From: Candidatus Hydrogenedentota bacterium | GTDB lineage: Bacteria > Hydrogenedentota > Hydrogenedentia > Hydrogenedentales > JAEUWI01 | Length of the DNA: 64,000 nt | Direction of reading: 5' to 3' | Assembly: GCA_019637335.1 (NCBI GenBank) | Contig: JAHBVV010000001.1 | Coordinates: 124,001-188,000, forward strand | Part shown: piece after piece, positions 1-6,750 of the stretch | Layout of the letters: the number at the start of each line of letters is the position of its first letter | Numbering within the stretch: position 1 is the stretch's first letter | Notes under the pieces: generated by a model | Seen by the model: the letters and a program-made list of their open reading frames with translations, nothing else | The model's database searches: none | What the model was told of the DNA's origin: nothing | Program-made: the position numbers and the translations under genes

Positions 1-1
1 C

Positions 2-1573
2 CTGATCGCCGTGTACGCCGCTGGCTACCTGCGCGGGCGGGGCGGCCGGGTCCGGTTCTACGCCGCGCTGTCGGCCACGGCGCTGCTGTCCGTGGGCGCG
101 GTGCTGGCCAACCATCTTATAGTGCTGGCGGTGTGCTGGGGCGCGACCGGCCTCTTCATGTACCTGCTGATCGGCATGCCCCGAACCGAGGGCGCGGCCG
201 CCGCCGCAAAAAAAACCTTCATCATCCTCGGCGCGACAGACGCATTCATGCTTTTGGGCCTGGCGTTCCTCTGGAGGCTGGACAGCCCGCTGTACCTGGA
301 CCAGGTACACCTGGCGCTCGACACGCCCGAAGCGATCTGGGCGTACCTCCTCCTGGCCGCGGCCGCGCTGGCCAAGGCGGGCGCCATGCCCTTCCATTCC
401 TGGGTCGCGGACACCGCCGAGCACGCGCCCGTCCCGGTGACGGCCTTTCTCCCCGCCTCCGCCGACAAGCTGCTGGGCATCTACCTGCTGTTGCGCCTGA
501 ACACCGGCCCCTTCGTGCTGCCGCCGTGGGCGCACGCTGTTCTGCTGGCGATCGGAAGCGTCACCATCGTTGGCGCGGTGCTGATGGCGCTGGTGCAGCA
601 CGATCTTAAACGCCTGCTCGGCTATCACGCTGTGAGCCAGGTGGGCTACATGGTGGTTGGAATTGGCGCGGGTAACCCGATCGGGATCGCGGGCGGGCTC
701 TTTCACATGCTCAACAACGCCCTCTACAAGACCGCCCTGTTTCTGTGCGCCGGCAACGTGGAACGGCAGGCGGGCACGACCGACCTCAACCGGCTCGGCG
801 GGCTCGCGCGGACCATGCCCTGGACATTCGCCATCTTCTGCACGGCGAGCCTGGCGATTGCGGGCATTCCCCCGCTCAATGGGTTCACTTCGAAGTGGAT
901 GATCTACCAGGGTCTGCTCGAACGGGGACGGGACGGCGATCCGTGGTGGGCGGTATGGATTATTTGCGCGCTGTTCGGCAGCGTGCTCACCCTGGCGAGC
1001 TTTGTGAAGCTCGCGCACGCCGTGTTCCTCGGGCAGCCCAGCGCGGATCCGCCAAGGCAAGTGGCCGGCGAGGCCAGCCCGATCATGTGGGCGCCCGCGG
1101 CCCTGCTGGCGTTGGTGTGCGTTGTGTTTGGACTTTTCGCCTGGGCCGTACCGCTCCACCTCCTGGTCTATCCCGCCGTGCCGGACGTTCCGGTGTTCGC
1201 CGGGCTGTGGCAGCCGCTGCGGGTATCCCTGGCGCTCCTGTTGGCCCTCGGCGGCGGCGCCCTATTCTACGCGGCGGCTGTTCGTGGCCATGTGCGGATC
1301 GTGGAGCCTTTTGTGGGGGGCGAGCGGCTCGCATCCCATCCCGAAATGCGCCTCTCCGGGACCGATTTCTACGACACCATCGAAAACCTGCCCGTTCTGC
1401 GCGGTGTGTACCGCGCCGCGCGCAACGGGCATCTGGACGTTTACGAATGGGGCAAACGCCTCGCGCTCGGGCTGAACCGCGCGCTCGCGGGATTGCACAA
1501 CGGGCTGCTGCCCCGCTATCTCGCGTGGATGATCGCGGCGGCATTGCTGCTGCTCTGCGTGCTCTGGAGGTAA
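2..1573 (+). CDS. Proton-conducting antiporter subunit, NuoL/MnhA-like (5' end outside window)
   Basis: This is a multi-pass membrane subunit of the proton-conducting transporter family (NuoL, MrpA/MnhA, HyfB). The reading frame is open from base 2, so the N-terminus lies upstream; the GTG at 11 is probably internal. The family signature is visible: HSWVADTAEHAPVPVTAFLP, then a lysine helix with HDLKRLLGYHAVSQVGYMV, then HMLNNALYKTALFL. The lysine and histidine residues in these stretches line the proton path in complex I homologues. The C-terminal ~100 residues carry an FVGGE-type soluble piece and a last helix. It is followed after 6 bases by the DUF4040/MbhD gene, so it belongs to the antiporter operon. 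Exact subunit naming (MnhA versus HyfB/NuoL type) is unsure without the N-terminus. Confidence 0.88.
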   Translation: MIAVYAAGYLRGRGGRVRFYAALSATALLSVGAVLANHLIVLAVCWGATGLFMYLLIGMPRTEGAAAAAKKTFIILGATDAFMLLGLAFLWRLDSPLYLDQVHLALDTPEAIWAYLLLAAAALAKAGAMPFHSWVADTAEHAPVPVTAFLPASADKLLGIYLLLRLNTGPFVLPPWAHAVLLAIGSVTIVGAVLMALVQHDLKRLLGYHAVSQVGYMVVGIGAGNPIGIAGGLFHMLNNALYKTALFLCAGNVERQAGTTDLNRLGGLARTMPWTFAIFCTASLAIAGIPPLNGFTSKWMIYQGLLERGRDGDPWWAVWIICALFGSVLTLASFVKLAHAVFLGQPSADPPRQVAGEASPIMWAPAALLALVCVVFGLFAWAVPLHLLVYPAVPDVPVFAGLWQPLRVSLALLLALGGGALFYAAAVRGHVRIVEPFVGGERLASHPEMRLSGTDFYDTIENLPVLRGVYRAARNGHLDVYEWGKRLALGLNRALAGLHNGLLPRYLAWMIAAALLLLCVLWR

Positions 1574-1579
1574 CCCAAC

Positions 1580-2125
1580 ATGGCCGCCATCTACCTGCTG
1601 CTGATCCTGGCCATCGCCGGCGCGGTCATTGCGCTGGAAGCGCGGGAAATCCTTTCGTCGGTCATCGCTGTGGGGGCGTCCGGCCTGGCGCTGTCGCTGG
1701 CCTTTCTCCTGCTTCAGGCGCCGGACGTGGCCATCACCCAGTACGTCGTCGAGATTGTGAGCGTGGTCATCCTCATTCGCGCGGCGGGCGTTGCGGGCGG
1801 TGGCGAGAGGGACGCCAACGCGCGCGGCGGGCGGGCCAACGCCGTTGTCGCGGGTCTGTTTATCGCGGTCCTGTTTGCGGTGGTGTGGCGCGCCCCGCCG
1901 GAGCTGCCGCCCTTTGGCGCGCCCGCTATGGTCGTGTCGCAGGCCTATGTGGACCGGGGGCTGGCCGAAACGGGCGCCGCCAACGTGGTTTCCTCGGTCA
2001 TCCTGGATTACCGCGCCTATGACACGTTGGGCGAGGCCACCGTACTGGTGACCGCCGCGCTCGGCGTAATCGCCGTCGCCCGGAAGCGGGGGCGCCGCGG
2101 GGAACCTTCGGAGGAGGCGCCATGA
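1580..2125 (+). CDS. MbhD/DUF4040-type antiporter subunit
   Basis: Small membrane protein of 181 residues matching the MbhD/DUF4040 region that in many Mrp systems is the C-terminal part of MnhA and in Pyrococcus Mbh is a separate subunit. It has helices at about residues 4-24, 27-50 and 52-72, with the conserved stretch LLQAPDVAITQYVVE in the middle. A loop and a further helix around 90-110 follow, and a last helix near 150-170. The ATG is 6 bases after the preceding stop and the stop overlaps the next start as ATGA. It would form part of the cation/proton channel unit. Confidence in the family is good; the transported ion cannot be read from sequence. Confidence 0.85.
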   Translation: MAAIYLLLILAIAGAVIALEAREILSSVIAVGASGLALSLAFLLLQAPDVAITQYVVEIVSVVILIRAAGVAGGGERDANARGGRANAVVAGLFIAVLFAVVWRAPPELPPFGAPAMVVSQAYVDRGLAETGAANVVSSVILDYRAYDTLGEATVLVTAALGVIAVARKRGRRGEPSEEAP

Positions 2126-2571
2126 ACGGCCCGGAACACGGCATGTCCCTGATTGTGAAGACGGTCGCGCGCCTCACGACCGGCCTGATCCTGATCTACG
2201 GCCTGCACATCATCGCGCACGGGCACCTCACCCCCGGCGGCGGTTTCGCGGGCGGCGTAATCCTCGCCCTGGCGGCGATCCAGCTGCTGCTGGCCTATGG
2301 CGCGGGCGCGTTTCGGTTGCGGCGATCGCTGCGCCTTGCGGAAATCGCGGAGGGGCTGGGCGCGCTGCTGTTCGTGGGCATTGCGCTGGCCGGTATCGCG
2401 GCCGGCGCCTTCTTCCTGAACTTCCCGGGGCCGGGAACGCCCTTCCGGCTGGCCAGCGCGGGCACGATACCGCTGTCGAATCTGGCAATCGGAATCAAGG
2501 TGGGCGCGGGCCTGACGGCGATCGTGCTGGCGCTGGTCCTGTTCCAGCCGGATCCGGAGGACACGCCATGA
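2122..2571 (+). CDS. mnhB: Mrp/Mnh antiporter subunit B
   Basis: A 149-residue protein with four predicted membrane helices and the MnhB motif HGHLTPGGGFAGGVILA at about residues 32-48. MnhB is an essential subunit of multisubunit Na+/H+ antiporters and has the Mbh homologue MbhF. The start overlaps the preceding stop (ATGA), and its own stop overlaps the next gene in the same way, so it is translationally coupled on both sides. This length is typical of the family. Confidence 0.9.
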   Translation: MNGPEHGMSLIVKTVARLTTGLILIYGLHIIAHGHLTPGGGFAGGVILALAAIQLLLAYGAGAFRLRRSLRLAEIAEGLGALLFVGIALAGIAAGAFFLNFPGPGTPFRLASAGTIPLSNLAIGIKVGAGLTAIVLALVLFQPDPEDTP

Positions 2572-2906
2572 CACCGTATCTGCTGTGTCTCGTCCTGTTC
2601 GCCATCGGCCTCTACGGGGTGCTGTGCAAGCGCAACCTGATCAAGATGATCCTCGGCGTCATCATCATGGAGTACGCGGTTAACCTGTTCTTCGTTCTTG
2701 CGGCGTATCGCACCGGCGGCCAACCGCCGATCCAGATTGAGGGCGTGGCCGCGCTCCCCATGAGCGACCCCTTGCCCCACGCGCTCGTGCTGACGTCGAT
2801 TGTGATCGGACTCGCCACAACGGCGCTTCTGGTCACCATGGCCGTCCGCCTGCGCGAACAGTACGGCGGGTCCGACGCCGCCGATATACAGGAATTAAAA
2901 GGATGA
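2568..2906 (+). CDS. mnhC: Mrp/Mnh antiporter subunit C (NuoK-like)
   Basis: A 112-residue three-helix protein similar to MnhC/MbhG and complex I NuoK. Visible traits are the N-terminal helix, the KMILGVIIMEYAVNLFFV helix that bears the family's conserved glutamate in the membrane, and the motif DPLPHALVLTSIVIGLATTA. The acidic residue is thought to take part in ion translocation in NuoK. ATGA overlaps on both sides place it inside the operon. Confidence 0.92.
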   Translation: MTPYLLCLVLFAIGLYGVLCKRNLIKMILGVIIMEYAVNLFFVLAAYRTGGQPPIQIEGVAALPMSDPLPHALVLTSIVIGLATTALLVTMAVRLREQYGGSDAADIQELKG

Positions 2907-4405
2907 TCGCGGATCACATCGCCCCGCTCTTTGTCGCCATTCCGCTTGCGGGCGCCTTTCTCGTGGCCGTCGCGGGGCCGGGCTCGCGCCGCCTGCCCGA
3001 ATGGGCCGCCGGCGTCTGCACCCTCTCCGCGCTGCTGCTCGTGGCGCCCGCCTGGCTCCAGGTGCGCGCGGGCGGGACGGTGGTCTACGCCGCGGGCGGC
3101 TGGGCGCCGCCCCTCGGCATCAGTTTCGTGCTCGACGGGCTCTCGGTGTTTGTGCTCTTGACCATCAACCTGGTGGCGTTCGTGGTGGCGCTTTACGCGC
3201 CGGCCTATATCGCCCGCTTCACCGGCCGCTGGATCTTCCAGGCGCTCTTCCTCCTGATGGTCGCCGGGATGAACGGCGTGGCGGCCACCGGCGACCTCTT
3301 CAACCTCTTCGTGTTTCTCGAAATCGCCTCCGTGGCCAGCTATGCGCTCGTCGCCTTCGGCACGGAACGCCAGGAACTGGAGGCCGCCTTCAAATATGCG
3401 ATCATGGGATCGGTCGCTTCGCTGTTCATCCTGCTGGGCATCGCGCTGATCTACAGCCGGGCCGCCACGCTCAACATGGCGGACCTGGCCCGGACTCTTG
3501 AGGGGCGGCGGGAAGACCACACGTCCGCGCTGGTCGCCGTGCTGTTCCTCACCGGGTTCGGCCTGAAGGCCGCCCTGGCCCCGTTCCACGCCTGGCTCCC
3601 CGACGCGCACCCCTCGGCGCCCGCGCCCATTTCCGCCATGCTCTCTGGCGTCCTCATCAAGGCGCTGGGCATCTACGCGAATGCCCGGATATTCTTCAAC
3701 GTGCTCGGCAACCTGGACGCCACCCTGCCGGTTTTGCGTGCACTCGGCGCGATCTCGATGGTCGCCGGCGTGTTGCTTGCGGTCGGGCAGTGGGACTTCA
3801 AGCGCCTGCTCGCCTACCACTCAATCAGCCAGGTCGGCTACATCGTGCTGGGCATCGGCCTGGGCACCCCGCTCGGCCTGCTCGGCGGCCTCTTCCACCT
3901 GCTGAACCACGCGCTGTTCAAGTCGCTGCTCTTCCTTGACGCCGGTGCGGTCGCCTATGCAACCGGCACGCGCGACCTGCGGCGCCTGGGCGGGCTGTCC
4001 CAGCGCATGCCGTTCACCAGCGCGACGACCCTGACCGCCTCACTCTCCATTTCCGGGATTCCACCCTTCAACGGCTTCTGGAGCAAGCTCATCATCATTG
4101 TGGCCGCGGTAGAGGCGGGATACTACAGCTACGCGGTCTGGGCCGTGATCGCGAGCATACTGACGCTCGCGTCGTTCATGAAAGTCATGAAATACGGCTT
4201 CCTCGGGCCGTTGAATCCCGAACTGGCCGAAGTCCGCGAGGTTCCCTGGACCATGCGGGCGCCCATGGTGCTACTGGCGGCGCTCTGCGCGCTCGGCGGC
4301 CTCCTGTTGCTCGATGGGCCGCGCGAAATGTTGCTCGAACCCGCGGTCTCCGCGCTGGCCCAGGGGCTCGCCTACGCGGACACGGCCCTGATGGAGGGAA
4401 AATGA
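2903..4405 (+). CDS. mnhD: Mrp/Mnh antiporter subunit D (NuoM/N-like)
   Basis: A 500-residue polytopic membrane protein of the proton-conducting transporter family. Key parts are NLFVFLEIASVASYALVAF with the conserved membrane glutamate, FHAWLPDAHPSAPAPISAML, DFKRLLAYHSISQVGYIVLG and HLLNHALFKSLLFL, in the usual order. MnhD/MbhH is one of the two antiporter-like subunits of Mrp and Mbh complexes. The gene overlaps its neighbours by 4 bases on each side. Length is normal for the family and no key residue is missing. Confidence 0.93.
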   Translation: MIADHIAPLFVAIPLAGAFLVAVAGPGSRRLPEWAAGVCTLSALLLVAPAWLQVRAGGTVVYAAGGWAPPLGISFVLDGLSVFVLLTINLVAFVVALYAPAYIARFTGRWIFQALFLLMVAGMNGVAATGDLFNLFVFLEIASVASYALVAFGTERQELEAAFKYAIMGSVASLFILLGIALIYSRAATLNMADLARTLEGRREDHTSALVAVLFLTGFGLKAALAPFHAWLPDAHPSAPAPISAMLSGVLIKALGIYANARIFFNVLGNLDATLPVLRALGAISMVAGVLLAVGQWDFKRLLAYHSISQVGYIVLGIGLGTPLGLLGGLFHLLNHALFKSLLFLDAGAVAYATGTRDLRRLGGLSQRMPFTSATTLTASLSISGIPPFNGFWSKLIIIVAAVEAGYYSYAVWAVIASILTLASFMKVMKYGFLGPLNPELAEVREVPWTMRAPMVLLAALCALGGLLLLDGPREMLLEPAVSALAQGLAYADTALMEGK

Positions 4406-4902
4406 TGGCTACCCGGCTACTACTCTTTCTCGCCGCGTTTGCGACCTGGTGCCTCCTGAATTGGCCGCCCGACCCGGCGCACCTCGTGGTCGGCGTTGCG
4501 GTGGCGGCGGTCGCGGCCGGCGCCGCGGGCCACTTCTTCCTGACGCGCCCGCACCTGCTGCGGCATCCCCGCCGCTATCTTTACTTCTTTGCGGGCTACC
4601 TTCCCGTGCTGGCGTGGGAATGCCTGCGGGCGAATTTTGACGTGGCCCGCCGCGTGCTGCACCCGGCCCTGCCCATTCATCCGGGGATCGTCACCGTGCG
4701 CACGCGCCTGCGGAGCGACGCGGGACTGACCTTTCTCGCCAACTCGATCACCCTGACCCCCGGCACGATGACGGTCGACATCGACCGGGAGGCGGGGCTG
4801 CTGTATATCCACTGGCTGGATGTGACAACCCGCGATCCCGCCGAGGCGACCGAGCGCATTGCGCGGCGTTTTGAGCGGATACTGGAAGAAATCTTCGAAT
4901 AG
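4402..4902 (+). CDS. mnhE: Mrp/Mnh antiporter subunit E
   Basis: A 166-residue protein with two or three N-terminal helices and a cytoplasmic C-terminal domain. The motif LTFLANSITLTPGTMTVDID at about residues 113-132 is the hallmark of MnhE/MbhA. It starts by ATGA overlap with mnhD. An AGGAGAGG ribosome-binding site for the next gene begins right at its stop codon. Confidence 0.93.
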   Translation: MMATRLLLFLAAFATWCLLNWPPDPAHLVVGVAVAAVAAGAAGHFFLTRPHLLRHPRRYLYFFAGYLPVLAWECLRANFDVARRVLHPALPIHPGIVTVRTRLRSDAGLTFLANSITLTPGTMTVDIDREAGLLYIHWLDVTTRDPAEATERIARRFERILEEIFE

Positions 4903-4913
4903 GAGAGGCTATC

Positions 4914-5282
4914 GTGAAGACCTTGCGCTGGACCCTGGGCTTGATTGTCCTGGCGGCTGTGCTCGGCGCGCTGCTGCTGGCGCCGCCCACGCTGCCCCTG
5001 GTGCTGGACGATGGCGTGGCCGCTCACGCGTCGCGCGCCATCCATGTGCTCCTGATCGGCGCGGTGCTGGGATTGCTGCGGGTGCTTGCGGGACCCACGG
5101 TCGCCGACCGGATCATGGCGATCGATATACTCGGCGTGCTGATCGTGGGCATCTGCGCGGTGCTGGGCATCGCCAGCGGCCACAGCTGGTATCTGGACAT
5201 CGCCATCGCCTGGGCGCTCCAGAGCTTCATTGGCGTGCTCGCGCTCGCGAAACACCTGGAAGGGAGGCGCTATGATGCGTGA
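4914..5282 (+). CDS. mnhF: Mrp/Mnh antiporter subunit F
   Basis: A 122-residue protein with three membrane helices; the GTG start at 4914 is supported by AGGAGAGG at 4901-4908. The MnhF/MbhB signature GPTVADRIMAIDILGVLIVG is present. The N-terminal ~40 residues are longer than in the shortest family members, adding an extra helix. The stop overlaps the start of mnhG by 11 bases. Confidence 0.9.
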   Translation: MKTLRWTLGLIVLAAVLGALLLAPPTLPLVLDDGVAAHASRAIHVLLIGAVLGLLRVLAGPTVADRIMAIDILGVLIVGICAVLGIASGHSWYLDIAIAWALQSFIGVLALAKHLEGRRYDA

Positions 5283-5667
5283 GGGGATCGGCATCGCGCT
5301 CATCGCGCTCGGCGTCGCCTTCGACCTGCTGGGCTGCCTGGGACTGGTCCGCCTGCCTGATGTCTATTGCCGCCTCCAGGCGGCCACGAAATGCGTCACC
5401 CTCGGTACCTGCGGCATTCTCCTGGGCGTCTTCGCGATCGCGGGACTGTCCGCCACCGGCTTCAAGGCCCTGCTCTGCGCCCTCTTCATTCTGCTCACCG
5501 CGCCCGTCGCCGCGCACGCCCTCGCGCGGGGGGCCTGCCGCGCGGGCATTCCGCTGGCGCCGGGTTCGGTCTGCGACGACTACGCGGCGGCCCGGGATGG
5601 GCAACCGGAGGTCCCGCCCGCCGCTGCGGGAAAAGGAACGGATCATGAAGTATCCCAAGGTGCGTGA
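5272..5667 (+). CDS. mnhG: Mrp/Mnh antiporter subunit G
   Basis: A 131-residue three-helix protein. The start is one of two adjacent ATG codons (5272 or 5275) inside the end of mnhF, preceded by GGGAGG at 5262-5267. The MnhG/MbhC signature LGLVRLPDVYCRLQAATKCV followed by the LGTCGILLGV helix is present. The stop overlaps the next gene by 23 bases, so the Fe-S protein is co-translated with the antiporter subunits. Confidence 0.92.
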   Translation: MMREGIGIALIALGVAFDLLGCLGLVRLPDVYCRLQAATKCVTLGTCGILLGVFAIAGLSATGFKALLCALFILLTAPVAAHALARGACRAGIPLAPGSVCDDYAAARDGQPEVPPAAAGKGTDHEVSQGA

Positions 5668-6280
5668 GATCCGCGAAGCCGTGCGCGTGGTGTTCGCCGG
5701 CCCGTACACGTCCGCCTTTCCGGCCGCGCCCCACACGCCGCCCGCTGCATTTCGGGGCCAGCCGGTGTTTGACGCCGAGGCGTGTCTGGGCTGCCTGGCC
5801 TGCGAGGCGGTCTGCCCGGCCGGCGCGATCGCGCACGAGGATGTGCTGGAGGGCGATCGCGGGCCGCGCCGGATCATGATTCACTATACCGACACCTGCA
5901 TATTCTGCGGCGAATGCGAGGCGCACTGCATCGCGGGCGGGCGTGGCATTCGCCTGACCAACGCCTGGGACCTGGCCTGCTTCGAGCGCCGGACCGCGCG
6001 CGAGAGCATCGAGAAGCCGCTGGCGTGCTGCGAATGCTGCGGCGCCGCGATCGCCACCTGGGATCACCTGCGCTGGCTGGCGTCCCGGCTGGGAGAACTG
6101 ACCTACGCGAGCCCGACGCTGTACCTGGCGCAACTCCGTGAGCTCGGCCTGGTCGACGCCTATCCCGGCGGTCCCACGAAGGAGGGCTGGCGGCCCGATC
6201 GCTTCAAGATCCTGTGCGCGCGTTGCCGGCGCGAAACGGCGCTGGACCACGATACGCGCGCCGGGCGGTCTTCCCCGTGA
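5645..6280 (+). CDS. Dicluster Fe-S protein with extra CC-x-CC / CxxC domain, hydrogenase-associated
   Basis: A 211-residue soluble protein. Residues 47-57 give CxxCxxCxxxCP and residues 85-95 give CxxCxxCxxxC, a two-[4Fe-4S] ferredoxin fold like MbhN, EchF or NuoI. In the second motif the usual proline after the last cysteine is isoleucine. Beyond this come a lone Cys112, a CCECC block at 128-132 and CARC at 191-194, which resemble a rubredoxin-like or zinc-ribbon site and are not part of the ordinary ferredoxin. It probably passes electrons between a ferredoxin pool and the hydrogenase or antiporter complex. The position between mnhG and the maturation protease supports a hydrogenase role. 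The function of the extra cysteines is unknown. Confidence 0.82.
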   Translation: MKYPKVREIREAVRVVFAGPYTSAFPAAPHTPPAAFRGQPVFDAEACLGCLACEAVCPAGAIAHEDVLEGDRGPRRIMIHYTDTCIFCGECEAHCIAGGRGIRLTNAWDLACFERRTARESIEKPLACCECCGAAIATWDHLRWLASRLGELTYASPTLYLAQLRELGLVDAYPGGPTKEGWRPDRFKILCARCRRETALDHDTRAGRSSP

Positions 6281-6741
6281 GCCCCGAGGTTTCCATCGCC
6301 TTGCGGGCCCTGCTGGCCCACCGTTGCGCGATCGTGGGCGTGGGTAATCCCCTGCGCGGGGACGATGGGCTGGGCCCGGCGCTGGTGTCGGCGTTGCCGC
6401 CCCGGGAGGCCTGGCTCAAGATCGACGCCGGCGCCGCACCGGAGAATTACATGGGCAAGATCGTGGCCTTTCGCCCGGAAACGGTCGTGCTGGTTGATGC
6501 GGTCGAGTTCGGCGCGGACCCAGGCAGTTGTGCGCTGCTGCATGCGGACGATCTGGGTGCCGGCGGCCTGACGACGCACGACATGACGCTCCACCTGGCG
6601 ATCCGCTATGTGGAGGCGGAGACCCGCGCGCGCATCGCCGTGCTGGCGGTGCAGCCGGAAAGCACGGCGCTGGGCGAAGGCCTCTCCGGCCCTGTGCGCG
6701 CCGCGATCCGCGAGATCGCGGCGCTGTTCGGGGCAGAATAA
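6277..6741 (+). CDS. [NiFe]-hydrogenase maturation protease (M52 family)
   Basis: A 154-residue protein starting at GTG 6277, which overlaps the preceding TGA by 3 bases. The M52 fold signature GVGNPLRGDDGLGP lies at residues 21-34, with a nickel-ligand-type acidic residue in LVDAVEFG (Asp74) and a histidine in TTHDMTLH (His101), matching the three metal-binding positions of HybD/HycI. These endopeptidases trim the C-terminus of the hydrogenase large subunit after nickel insertion. No large or small hydrogenase subunit is in the window, so the substrate is predicted to be encoded upstream of base 1. It ends 9 bases from the end of the convergent ppc gene. Confidence 0.88.
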   Translation: MSPEVSIALRALLAHRCAIVGVGNPLRGDDGLGPALVSALPPREAWLKIDAGAAPENYMGKIVAFRPETVVLVDAVEFGADPGSCALLHADDLGAGGLTTHDMTLHLAIRYVEAETRARIAVLAVQPESTALGEGLSGPVRAAIREIAALFGAE

Positions 6742-6750
6742 GCGGGCGCC

